From contig RWJK01001421.1 of the NCBI GenBank assembly GCA_004335835.1, positions 1 to 64,000 on the forward strand: a stretch of DNA of 64,000 nucleotides. The letters are read 5' to 3'. The translations under genes were made by a program, and so were the position numbers. The notes under the pieces were generated by a model. That model searched no databases. It was not told the DNA's origin and was given only the letters and a program-made list of their open reading frames with translations. Shown piece by piece: positions 1-10,900 of this stretch. The number at the start of each line of letters is the position of its first letter. The first letter of the stretch is position 1. The stretch is from Scenedesmus sp. ARA3 (taxonomy: Eukaryota; Chlorophyta; Chlorophyceae; Sphaeropleales; Scenedesmaceae).

Positions 1-55
<55 letters not shown>

Positions 56-57
56 AG
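1..57 (+). repeat. (CTG)n run ending in a 3' splice site
   Basis: About 18 CTG triplets run from the window edge directly into CTGCAG, after which an open exon begins at 58. The repeat is the 3' end of an intron of the gene that follows. The same arrangement recurs at many acceptors in this window. Confidence 0.85.
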
Positions 58-1324
58 GCCATGGAGCTGCATGCACGCTTTGTGCGGTCCGCGCTGCTGA
101 AGGACCCTTCGCTGCTGCCGCCCGAGTATGCAATGCTGGACTTCAAGCAGCCTCCCTTCAACGCTGCGCCTAGCAACACCTGGGCCTTTGACATCAAGTG
201 AGAGGCACACTGTGCTGAGGGTTGTAAGATCTGAGGTTGCAAACATGTTGCCTGGTATGAAAGTATAATGTACATGTGTGTGATGCTGGTCTTCGGGCAG
301 CGACCCTTCAGCAGCGCACCCAGCAACACCTGGACCTGTCACAACTAGTGAGAGGCACGCTGCTGCGCTGCGGACTAGCTAATTTGGTGTATACGCCAAT
401 GTTTCAAGGTGTACTGGATTGTACTGTATCACTGCTTTGGAGTAGTCTGCAAGAGAGCTTGCCTGCGACTGCAGCATCAACCACGCTGGCTGTTGAACTG
501 GACCTGCCTGTGGTGCTGTTACGATGTGTGCTGTTTTCATGCTGCAGGGACCAGGTGTGGCGCTGCACCAAGGACGGCACCAGCAGCGTGCTCAACGACC
601 CACGCAAGTTCCTGCGCGAGTGAGTGGGCCAGCCGGCAACTGCACCACCTAAACAGTGCATGTTGCGCCACAGCAGCAACACTGCTGTCAGTGCTGTGTT
701 GCTCCTAGCCGATGCATGCTGTGCAGATGGCATTTGTAAAGGGAGATTTTTCTTTTTACAACAAACTGTGCATTTGTGTTGACTGGACAGCCGTGCGCCT
801 TGGCACCAAGAGCAGCAACAGCTGCACCTCTCATGCAATCTCTCACGTCCCCGTCGCTGTGCTGTGCTGCAAATAATGCGAATGTGGCGCAGCATCGGCT
901 TCCTGCCTGCTGCCTGGGAGGTGGGCTACAACCATTTTGCTGGCCGGCTGGGGTTGGCCATGCCTGAGACGGCGGCAGTGCTGCAGGCCTACTGGCCAGA
1001 GTGGCAGGTGCGCGAACGCAATGATGTTGTGCGTAGTTTGACTGCAAGCAGCCCTTGCAGTGCGCACTGCATGCTTCTGACGTGTTGATGCATGCTGTCC
1101 AATGTTTGAGCGCTCTAGCGCTATATGCGTCCTGCAAGCACATCCCTGTGCCATGCGCCATGGCGACAGACTGCGTAGCAGGACACACTAGGGATAATCA
1201 TATTATCCTTGAGATATTCGACAAATAATTGAATATCCCGCGAGATAAACACAGCCTGGCGTCTGTAGGAACTGCGCTACGCTTCAGTCCAATAGTGTGC
1301 TGTAAACCTGGTGACATGAGCTCA

Positions 1325-1361
<37 letters not shown>

Positions 1362-1467
1362 CTCCCAGGAGTTCCACTGGGGCCTGGGCAGCCTCACACA
1401 TGGCGACACGGCAGGCCTGCTGTGGCGTGCGGGGGTGAACAGCGCGCTGCAGCCCCCTGCAAGCTAG
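58..1467 (+). CDS. Unrecognised protein, 3' part (four exons)
   Basis: I do not recognise this protein with confidence. Four exons chain in phase: 58-197, 548-619, 893-1007 and 1369-1467, ending in TAG at 1465-1467. They are bounded by AA|GTGAGA, GA|GTGAGT and CAG|GTGCGC donors and by CTGCAG, GCGCAG and CTCCCAG acceptors. The encoded tail of about 141 residues contains WAFDIKDQVWRC, WEVGYNHFAGRLGLAMPET and EFHWGLGSLTHGDTAGLL. The W-E-V-G-Y-N-H-x-x-x-R-L-G-L-x-x-P-E-T stretch recalls, from memory only, the C-terminal part of some alginate-lyase-like proteins; treat that as a weak guess. The 5' end lies outside the window. The third exon is the least certain because its acceptor (GGCGCAG) has a poor pyrimidine tract. 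The gene converges on the JMJD6-like gene downstream. Confidence 0.5.
300..355 (+). repeat. Tandem copy of an exon 3' end plus donor
   Basis: This stretch repeats the end of the exon at 58-197 and its donor: CTTCA..GC(A/G)C(C)..AGCAACACCTGG..CT followed by GTGAGAGGCAC, as at 150-207. The copy carries a stop in the original frame (CTAGTGAG), so it looks like a decayed junction duplicate inside the intron. Confidence 0.6.
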
Positions 1468-2660
1468 CTGTATGAAACCAATCCACCAATACCAAAGTAT
1501 AGGAGGGACCTACCTCAGGCACAAGCCCAGCCAGCCAATTCACCGCATCTATAAGAACAAATTTAGACACCCACCGAGTCCTGAGGACTACCTTGAATGC
1601 GTAGCTGTTGCCAGTGATGGGCGCTGCCAGCAGCCAGAGCTCGAGCAGCAGCTTGCGGCGCGGCGCTGATGCTAGCACTCAGTGCTGGCGTGTCGCTGCG
1701 TAGTGCAGTGTGCTTGGCTTGTATGCATGTCGCACCATCATGGTGCGTTACATGATGTAACGGGTTTACATAAATGGTATACCGGTTTCACCAGGAGTGT
1801 GCGGCATGAGATGCTGGGCCGGGGTTGAGGAACGCACTGCAGCCGCCAGCAAGCTGCGTGTTGTTGCACGCTGACAGCATTCAGAGCAGCAACGTGCCGC
1901 TGCAGCGCTTGGTGCTGGTGTGCTACTGCGCAGTGCAGTGTATTCCGCTGCATGTGTGCCGCACAATGTAAGCGGCTGTGTACGGTGACAGTGTGGACTA
2001 TATTAGGTGCTAAGCATGTGTCTATATGAGGTGTTGCTAGCAGCGCTGGTGGCTTCGCCACCAGGCCTGATCGCAAAGCGCTGGGCCGGGATTGCTGAGC
2101 AACACTGGGGCTAACAACATTATGTCGGTGGATCCATGTATACTCATTCAGTTGAGATCATTTTAATTTGATATATTTGACGCATCCATCAATAGAGAAC
2201 ACATGCAATTCAATTAAAAATTTCACATGGCCAGCACTGGCTAGCTGGCAAGTAGTAAGAGGTTCTGAGGCCATACAGATGTGTTGCCTCATGACGCACA
2301 GGCTACCGCTGCAGCGGCCGCTGGCAACACAGCGATGATCATGATGAGTCAACCACAGCAGCCCTTGATCAAGAGCACTCTGCAACATAAGAGGATCTTT
2401 CCATGGCGTCATGACGCACAGGCTACCACTTGGCCGTCAAGTGTGTGACGCCCACGATCACAGTCGCAAGCAAATACTACCAGAGATCACATAGATCTAC
2501 TAAATCTAGTGGCTAGAGATCCAGTCATGTTGCCATGCCACAACAGCCTGCAGTCACACACAGATTGCAGGATACTCGCGCTGAATAGTCAGCCCCTGAC
2601 ACCTGAGGTGGCCGCCCACCGCTGCCGCTGCTGCTGACGCCGCCACTCAGAAGTCAAGAT
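1468..2660. other. Convergent intergenic spacer with decayed copy of the last exon
   Basis: This lies between the TAG at 1467 and the stop of the minus-strand JMJD6-like gene at 2661. About 1820-1970 resembles 1430-1740 (AACGCACTGCAGCCGCCAGCAAGCTG against AACAGCGCGCTGCAGCCCCCTGCAAGCT, and the GTGCTACTGCGCAGTGCAGTGT stretch). The final exon and its 3' flank therefore seem to have been duplicated and then decayed. I see no supported gene. Confidence 0.45.
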
Positions 2661-5600
2661 TCAACGCTGCTGCTGCAGCTGCTGCTGCTGCAGCTGCTCC
2701 TGCAGCTGCTCCTGCCGCTGCTCCTGCAGCGGTTGCTGCAGCAGCTGCTGCTGCGCTTGCTGCTGCTCCTGAAGCGGCTGCTGCTGCTCCTGCTGCTGTT
2801 CCTGCTGCTGCTCCTGAAGCGGCTGCTGCTGCTCCTGCTGCTGATCCTGATGCTGCTCCTGAAGCGGCTGCTGCTGCTTTTGTGCTACTGCCGCATCAGC
2901 ACCAGCAGCCGAATCACCAACTTGGTCCTTGCTGCCATCAGCAGCGGCCTTCCGCCGCTTAGCCTGCCTGCTGCTGCCGCCATCCCCCGCCTCACTATCC
3001 GAGCTGCTGCTGCTGCTGCTGCTCCCGTTGCTGCTACTACTGCTGCTACTGCTGCTGCTACTGCTGTTGCTGAGCTGCGCCGCCCCCTGCGCATCTACTG
3101 CGTCAGCAATCGCCGCCAAATCCGGCCGCTGCTGCCGCAGCGCAGCCAGCAGCTTAGCACTCATCTTGGGCCGGCCTTTCCGCGTATGCCTCCAAGCCGT
3201 CTCAAAGTTGCTGCTGCTCACATAATTATGTGTAACTGCAATTGTGAGGTCAAGATTCAGCACTGCGTGCCACCAGCCATGCGGTACAAACACTGTTTCA
3301 CCAGGCCGTTGAATGAGGTCTAGGGGTTTGGCGGTTGGCCAGTCCGGCTGCTGCGTGCGCGGGTAGACTTTGCTGAACCAGCTGACTGCTTCTCGCTCCA
3401 GGCCGGGCTCCTTGGGCAGTATGTGCTGCACGGATTGATGTGGATGGATGTGTTGGTGGCGGTGGGGAGATGCAAAGAAATGTGGTGTCAGAACAAGCAA
3501 GAATGATTGCTAATTACTCTGGCACGTGAGGCCGGGCTCCTTTGGGAGTATGTGCTGCAGCGGTGGATGTGTGGCGGTCGGAAGACGTGCAGGAAAGAAC
3601 AGGACATGTCAGTTGAGATGGTTCTTCAATGGTTGATGGGAAGTAACTGCTGCCACTACTGCCGCTGCCGCTGCTGTCGCCGCTGCTGCCGCTGCCACTG
3701 CTGCTGCTGCTACCACTGCTGCTGCTGCCGGCCTCACCTCTCTTGGTGTGCCTGGCGGGAACAGCGCCCAGCGCTTGTGCCCAGCCAGCAGCGCATTCCA
3801 GGCGCTGGTGGCCAGCGGGTCTACATGCAGGCCTGTGCCGCTGCGCGCCGGTCCCATCACAAACCACCTGCAAGTGCAGCGCAGAAGTGTGGCACAGCGC
3901 AACATGCTGTGGGATGGAGTGGCACGCATGTAGTCAGCCTCCGCATTGCAGCATGTCACAGCTGCGTCTTGACGACTCGCAGCTCAGCATTGGCATAGTC
4001 TAAAAACACCAATCAGCGATGCACAGAACCTATCGTTACAACCTGCTGCTGCCAAGCACAGCGTCCACAAACATGTACGGCGGCTGCCGCAGCTGCCCTG
4101 CCGGCTGGAACAGATCCTCCGGAAACAGTCTCGTCGCAGCATACTGCGTTGCCAGCACTTGGACAGACAGCAAACAACACCCACAGTAACAGCAGCAGCG
4201 ACATCACTGCCACCACCACCGCTACCAGCAATGACCGGTTGTGAAGGTTTTGTTGTAGCTGCTGCACTTTGCGGCAGCTACAACAAAACCTTCACAACCA
4301 GTCATTGCCAACAAACACATCAAACTTCCGCTCAAGTGCAAGCACTGCAGCAATTCCCACTAACCTATACGGCGGCCGCCGCCGCTCCCCTGCCAGCTGG
4401 AAGAGGTCTTCTTGGAACAGCCCTGGCACACCGTACTGGCGCTTCATTGCTTCAACAGAAAGCAAACAACACACCCAGTAACAGCAGCAGCAACACCGCC
4501 GCCACCGCTAGCACCTGGTGCAAAGCGTAACGGCCACAGCAGCACCCCAACAACCAGATCCTGCCAGCAGAAACACGAGTCTGTACACACGAGGTCAATC
4601 ACTGCAGAATTTGCACCAACCTGTATGGTGGCCGCCGTCGCTCCCCTGCCAGCTGGAAGAGGTCTTCTTGGAACAGCCCCGGCACACTGTACTGCTGCTT
4701 CATTGCTGCGCTGCCGCTGCGGTCAGCAAAGGTGCCATCGAATATGTACAGGGGGCTGTCATCTGCGCCTGCGTGGTGGGGGTAGGCGCAGTAGCGCAGG
4801 AAGTGCTCAAAGCGCAGTCGCACTGCGTAGCCGTCATCGTCGGAGCCGACCTGCGTGTTATAACATGCATGCGACATTGCAAGGTCACAGTTTATGACTG
4901 AGGCCAATCAAGGCATGCACAAGTGTGTTTTGCAGATGCAGCGGTGTCTGTGTGTGGTACAATGATCGCCAGCGTTTGGAAGGGTATGGTAAATGAAGGC
5001 AGCCAATTCACCAAAACCACGCATGGACTCTTTCAAGTAGCATTTTAGCCTATCAGGAGTGAGGGTGATACAGGCGGACGGGATAAGATGTTGCAAGAAT
5101 TACACTGTTGCAGTAACATAGGAGGAGCACATCTGACCATGCAAACTCGGCCCGCACGGCAGCTGACACAGCAGCAATTACACATCTCTTCCTGCAAACC
5201 ACCCACCTTGAACTTGTGGTCCCGGAACTGCTGCAGCAGCGCCTGCGGCGTCCACTGCTGCGCTGCCGGCCACGCCTCTGTCAGGCCTGTTATGACAACC
5301 GGCTGCCGCGGCGCCTCAAAGAGCTCGATGAAGCGCTCTGAGGTGAGGTCCTGTGGCCAGCAAAATAACAGCAGAGCAATAAACCAGAAGCAGGAACATC
5401 CCAGCCAGAGGAAAGCCAGCAGTGAAGTCCTGTGGGCAACAAAACGACAGTAATACTATGAAACAAGTGACGGAGCAGCATGCTGCAGTTGCAGTTCAAT
5501 GAAGCGCTCTGAGGTGAGGTCCTGTGGACAGCAAAACAACAACATGGCATTAAACAACAAGCAGGAGCATCCCAGCCAGTGGGAAGCCTCTCTGTCCCTC

Positions 5601-6063
5601 CCCCTCAGGCAGATGCTGTTTAGGCACAGCCACCACTGCCACAGCCGCCGTACTACAAAGTGTCACTCACAGAGATGTGTATGCGCGGCACGCTGTCCTG
5701 CAAGCCCTCTAGGCTGAGGATGTCCGACTGCGCGTTCTGCACAACAGCACATTGCTACTAGGTTTGCTGCAATTGGCCGTCCAGCTGCACTACAGGACTG
5801 CAGGTCACATGTCCTGCTGCCTTGCAGCTTCTCCCCTCCTCACACAGAGCAATTGCTGTTTAGGCACAGCCACCAATGCCACAGCGGCCGCACCACAATT
5901 ATATGCACTCACGGAGATGTGTATGCGAGGCACGCTGTCCTGCAAGCCTTCTAGGCTGAGGATGTCTGACTGCGCGTACTGCTGCCGCTGCCACTCGCCG
6001 CGGCTCACGCTCAGCTCGCTGCGCGCTGCGCGCTTGGCGCTGCGGATCTTGTGCTGCACGTAG
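2661..6063 (-). CDS. JMJD6: JMJD6-like JmjC oxygenase (first exon not found)
   Basis: Likely Fe(II)/2-oxoglutarate-dependent nuclear oxygenase of the JMJD6 family (lysyl hydroxylation or arginine demethylation of RNA-processing proteins in animals). Exons on the minus strand: 6063-5913, 5350-5207, 4850-4621, 3867-3738 and 3425-2661 (TGA), phases consistent, 472 codons plus an unseen start exon. In order the protein shows the N-terminal [14 protein letters not shown] segment, [45 protein letters not shown], then [20 protein letters not shown], which supplies the iron ligands H-x-D, and [17 protein letters not shown], which supplies the distal His. A poly-Ser tract follows the catalytic domain, as in animal JMJD6, then a KRRK basic patch and a long Gln-rich tail. 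Exon ends are duplicated in tandem at nearly every intron. The 5' exon must end in phase 2 upstream of 6063. Confidence 0.88.
3534..3561 (-). repeat. Copy of JMJD6 last-exon acceptor region
   Basis: On the minus strand the intron contains CTGCAG|CACATACTCCCAAAGGAG, which repeats the true acceptor and first codons at 3430-3405 (GTGCAG|CACATACTGCCCAAGGAG, His-Ile-Leu-Pro-Lys-Glu). It is a second, upstream 3' splice site with the same downstream peptide. Confidence 0.7.
4072..4155 (-). repeat. Diverged third copy of JMJD6 exon 4 end
   Basis: Minus-strand translation gives [18 protein letters not shown], matching the functional [18 protein letters not shown] at 4621-4700. The donor position reads AT|GTTTGT instead of AG|GTTGGT, so this copy may no longer work as a 5' splice site. 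Confidence 0.75.
4231..4305. repeat. Near-perfect 32-bp stem hairpin in a JMJD6 intron
   Basis: The left arm 4231-4262 and the right arm 4274-4305 are reverse complements with one mismatch (ATGAC[C/T]GGTTGTGAAGG...), separated by about 11 nt. It sits between two copies of the exon 4 end, inside the intron before the catalytic exon. The arm length and loop size resemble a small-RNA precursor, but nothing in the sequence proves processing. Confidence 0.85.
4365..4458 (-). repeat. Second copy of JMJD6 exon 4 end with intact donor
   Basis: This encodes [20 protein letters not shown] then ERRRPPYR on the minus strand, almost identical to the functional [20 protein letters not shown]. It keeps a usable donor in the same phase (TATAG|GTTAGT). 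The start of exon 4 (GSDDDGYAV) is missing, so the copy is a 3' fragment in the intron. Confidence 0.85.
5405..5535 (-). repeat. Two copies of JMJD6 exon 3 acceptor region
   Basis: The true exon 3 begins CCACAG|GACCTCACCTCAGAGCGC at 5350. Upstream on the minus strand the same junction recurs at about 5530-5497 (CCACAG|GACCTCACCTCAGAGCGC) and, more diverged, at about 5440-5410 (CCACAG|GACTTCACTG). All three keep the CACAG|GA acceptor. Confidence 0.75.
5618..5740 (-). repeat. Copy of JMJD6 exon 2 end with donor and intron flank
   Basis: This repeats 5857-5990. Minus-strand translation gives [20 protein letters not shown], identical to the functional exon 2 end, followed by a GTGAGT donor. Flanking intron sequence (TGCTGTTTAGGCACAGCCACCA on the plus strand) is duplicated too, so the unit is about 120 bp or more with an offset of about 240 bp. 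Confidence 0.85.
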
Positions 6064-7917
6064 CTGCGGGCAGGGCAGGCAGCAGTATGTTTAGTTGCAA
6101 CGCGTGTGTGTTTGGTTGCGGCGCATGCGCATAAGTTCAATTACGAATCCTGTGCTGCATGTAGCTGCAGGTAGGGCAGGATAAAGGCAAGCAACCAGCG
6201 CACTCACACACATGTGTGTGTTGTCAGGGCAGGCAGAGGGGCACATGAAGAGGCATGCCTATGAGACGACAGGAGGTATAGCTGGGAGATTCAGAAGCTG
6301 ACTGCTGCAATGTGTCGTAGGACAGGGTTTAATTGCGGCAGGATGTGAGTTCAGACCGTGCAGCAGCACCGGCAAGGGCATAGCAGATGGACCTGCTGTT
6401 GCATGCCTGGGCTGCACACCATGCACCATGATTTTACGACGTTGGACCCGCAGCAATACAAGACCTTGAACTATCATTATCACTGAGAAAAGCAAGGGCT
6501 CTGCCAACATGTGCCTCTACTGCTGCTACTGCTTGTCTGCTGCTGCTGCTGCCGCTGCTGTTTGCTCACTCGTCTTCCTCGGCTGAAAGAGGTGGCAGAA
6601 TGGACGACAGAGTTTGAAGCGAGGGATCTATGCACATGCTTGAACTTTGGCGTACAGTTGTGCCTGCTTTTGAAGCATTCAAGCTTTCAGGCGCCAAGCG
6701 TGCAGCAAGTTCTGTAGAGTCCAGTCGAGTCCCGCATAGCCAGAAACATACTCAGTCTAACGGGATGTGCCAATGATTCAATGCTGAACGATTGGCCGGT
6801 CAGAGCTGCCAGAACCGCGGCAGGGCGCAGGTCTCAACTCAAACGGCCAGAAGAGCTCTACTCGCCTTGAGGCGGGCCACTTGCCTACAGGTCGTGCATG
6901 CCTCGCACAGTCTATATACTTGAGCTCCTGTTACAACGTATGTCGGCCTCGGTGCTGCTTCACTGTGCACCACCAAGCTGCTGCACCACCATCGTAGTGC
7001 AAGATCCCAAACATACACAAATGTACATGAACCAGGCCACTACTGCTTTAAACCAGCCTACTTTCACACATTCGCTGGTCAAGGCTGTGCTGTAGTCTCA
7101 AACTGATATGCAGGTGTTATCTGACTGCATGTCAACAGTCAACGCGTGCATGTGTTTGTGCTTGCCAGCTGCATGTACAGGAACTTAACACATGGCTGGA
7201 TGGCCAACTGATGTACACAAAAAGGTCCAGCAATGCCCTGTGTGCACGCTGTGCTGTGGTAGCGCCAGGCCTGCACACACCAACTCCAGATGTCCGCTAC
7301 CCACAATAAGAGTACAAACCAAGCCATGCAGAGCCATGCAAGAGGCGTGCAAAAACCTGCAGAGCACCTTGTCCGCAACTAGCCCACAATGACTCGCACA
7401 AGACATGAACAGCAACTGCGAACATGGCAGATGCCCCGAGTACGCATGGCTGGTCGCCTGCTGCTCAACAAAATTGTAACAGCTCCTGCTGCTTCCCTCT
7501 GCCAGTCAAGAGCCTACACTCTACTGCACAAACAATGATGCACACGACTTGCTAACATATGCACAAAGCTGCCTGCAGTGCAGGCCTGCCCGCCAAACAA
7601 ACTACGCCAGCAACTGCAGGAGGGCACTGCTAAACAGTCCGCTGACAAGTCCCGCTGACAAGTCCACTAGACACATGCCAACAGGCGACACACAAGCCGG
7701 TGATACGGGCAAAGGGCCCAAACACGGCATTCCTCAGCAGCATGTCAAACGCAAAAAAATTTGGGCACCTGCTTCACATTGCAGGAGCCATCCAGCTGCA
7801 ACTGTCTCCAGCTGCTCAATTCCAAGCATACACTCCTCAAAATTGCCCTCGCACACAAGACCTTCATCAGGCTTCAAAGCACCACAGCAGTACATAGCAC
7901 CACAGCAGCACGAGTGT
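6064..7917. other. Spacer with JMJD6 5' region and malate synthase 3' flank
   Basis: About 6145-6180 is a copy of the JMJD6 exon 2 acceptor (minus: CTGCAG|CTACATGCAGCACAGGATTCG against CCGCAG|CTACGTGCAGCACAAGATCCG). The JMJD6 start exon, its promoter and the malate synthase 3' untranslated region should lie here, but I could not place the start exon. I see no other gene. Confidence 0.4.
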
Positions 7918-10900
7918 TTACATGCGCGGGCTAGCCCCTGCTGCCACCACGTGGTCGTAGCAGAGCGTGGTGAGGAAGTCGCTGTAGTCGCCTCCGCTGA
8001 TGGTGCCAGCCAGCAGCCGCTTCGCCAGGTCAAACTTGGAGGCAGAGAACTTGGCCTCGCCCAGATGGCTGCGGCAGCAGCAGCAGCACCGGCACAGGTC
8101 AGAAGGAGACATGGCGTGTGCTGTATCATGACATCCGCTGCAGACAACGGCCACACACAGGCCAACCCACACCAGGCCGGATCTGTTGCCTCCAAGCAGA
8201 TTCCTGCAAGCAGCTTCCTGCAAGCAGCTTCCTGCAAGCAGCTTCCTGCACGCAGCTTCCTGCACGCAGCTTCCTGCACGCAGCTTCCTGCTAGCAGAAT
8301 CCTGCAAGCAGCTTCCTGCAAGCACTTTCCTGCAAGCACATTCCTGCAAGCGGTTTCCTGCAAGCCCGCCGCCCACCTCCTGAACTTGGCCACCTCCTCC
8401 TCCAGGCACTGCGCCACCCACTCCTTGGTGATCACGCGGCCATTGCTTGTGCGCGCGTTGTGGCGCACCCACTGCCACAGCTGGCTGCGGCTAATCTCTG
8501 CTGTGGCCGCGTCCTCCATGAGGTTGTGGATGGGCACGCAGCCCACGCCGCTGCAGGACAGAACAGACCGGCGGGCAGATGCAAGGTGAGGATTGTAAAC
8601 AGCTGCGAACTTGAGTGGTTATATCCAATGTGGCTGCATCATCCATGCAGTTGTGGATGGGAACGCAGCCGACGCCACTGCAGGACAGAACAGATGGGCA
8701 AGCAGAAGCAGGATGGTAATAGAAGTGAGATGAAGCGGCACTATGCCAGCGCTCCATGTTAGCCAGCCACGTTGGAAGTCGCCCCTACCACATCAACATA
8801 AGCATGACAAAAGTAACAGAATTCAAACGCACCTGAGCCAGCTCTCCATGTAGGCCAGCGCCACGTTGAGGTTGCCCCTCACACCCTCCTCAGTGATGCT
8901 GCCAGGGAAGTTGATGTTGAGCAGGTCTGCTGCGCTCACGCTCACGTCCTCGCGCCGCTTGAACAGTTGGTTGCACTGCAGGAATGGCGCGGCCACAGCA
9001 GGGCAGCAGAGTCAAGCACACGAGGCACATCTGTACACATCAGCATAGCTGGTTTAGGTTCGCTGATTAGCTGTGCGAAGCTAGCTCTCCCAAGGGAGCA
9101 GCAAACACTGCTCACTTGACATCCTGCACCGACCTCATGCGCCTGCTGCATCTCTGCCGGCATCCAGGCAGCACCGTAGTAACAATTTTGTAACAGCGTT
9201 TGAATTTCGCCCCCACCTGTGGCATGTACTTGTTATACTGCTCCATGGCGATGCCCACCAGCGCGGGGTGTGCCACCCATGAACCGTCATGGCCCGCAAT
9301 AGCCTCCCGCTGCTTGTCAGCGCGCACCTGCAGCCACGCCCCACACAGAAACAATGACACAATAAGGCATGGTGCATTCGTTTCTGCCTTGTGCATCCCT
9401 TTGTAAGTCGCAGCAACCCTGGTTTTTGGATCTGCACCAGCACCTGCCCAGAGCATTGGTGACTCTGCTGGAGGGCAGCAACAACAACAGCGAATGACAG
9501 CAGCAGCAGCAGCAGCGCCGCAACTTGGCCAGCGCTGACTCATTGGCTGCTGCGTCTCCCTTTTGACGGGGATCCGATAACATGCACTGCATGCCATGAC
9601 GCGCAAAACACTGAGGGCAGCAACAGCAGTCATGTTGATACAACCGCCGCACCTTTGCCAGTGCTGCCTCGTTGGCTGCTGGGTCTCCCTTGATGGGGAT
9701 CCAAACATGCACTGCATGCCAGAACACTAATCAAGGCCAGCAACAGCAGTCAGGCTACAAGCACAACCTTACCTTGGCCAGTGCTGCCTCGTTGGCTGCT
9801 GGGTCTCCCTTGATGGGGATCTGTGCTGCCATGCCACCCATGGCGTGCACGCCGCGCTTGTGGCAGGTCTTGATCAGCAGCCGCACATACGAGTCCATGA
9901 ACGGGCTGGTCATTGTCACATCAACCCTGCGCGCAATTGTGTGTTCAGATTTTGGTTATGCAGACATCATAGCCGTTGCGACGCACAGCAAGGCGCACAA
10001 GCAGAGCAGATGCCACTTGCAAGCAGCAGGAAGCAACCGTATGCGTCCATGCAAGGGGCTGGTCATGGTCAGATCAACCCTGCGGGTGATTAGGCAACAA
10101 ATATCAACCAGATGTAACAGCCGCTGCCATGCAAGAGAGCATGCACAACAATGCTTATAGCACGCCGCTCCAACCAAAACACAGCAGCATCGACGCATCA
10201 AAGTACACTTCAAACGCTTTCCCGCCAAACCCACCGCTGCGCACCTGTTGGGCAGCACCTTGTCCGGGTGGTTCCTGAACTTCTTGATGAACGAGAAGAT
10301 GTAATCCCAGCGCCCGCAGTTGAGCCCGCTGCTGTGCTGGCGCAGCTCGTAGATGATCTCCTCCATCTCAAACGCAGCAGTGATGGTCTCAATGAGCACC
10401 GTGGCGCGAATGGTGCCGCGCGGGATGGACAGCATGTCTGCAAACAAAGGCGCATGCAGCAGCAGAGCCCAGTGTTGTTGAGACGTCGGAAGTGATCGTT
10501 TCAATAATGCACGATGCGGGGTGGGATGGACAGCACGTCTGCAAGCGGAGGCGGATGCAGCAGCGGCGCATAGTGTAGCAGCGTTGGAAGTGATGCTGTG
10601 CTGGCGCAGCTCGTAGATGATCTCCTCCATCTCAAAGGCAGCGGTGATGGTCTCAATCAGCACCGTGGCGCGAATGGTGCCGCGCGGGATGGACAGCATG
10701 TCTGCAGGTATAGTTACACAGCAGAGCACAGCAGCAGAGCACATCATTCAGGTGCTGCAACATGCGCGGGCAGATGAGTGCAGTCTGACCGGACATCGTG
10801 ACAAGCAAGCAAGGTATGGGGCTGCTGCTGCTGCTGCTGCTGCTGCTTCGCTCCACTGCAGCAGCATTCACCGTGTGGCGGGTTGAACGAGTTATTCCAC

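Noticed and set aside
2733..3323. Plus-strand Leu-rich frame opposite the JMJD6 last exon
   Set aside because: It is the complement of Gln- and Ser-coding repeats; the JmjC reading on the minus strand is conserved.
8199..8366. Possible CRISPR array
   Set aside because: The units are 14 bp head-to-tail without unique spacers, and the region is a eukaryotic intron.
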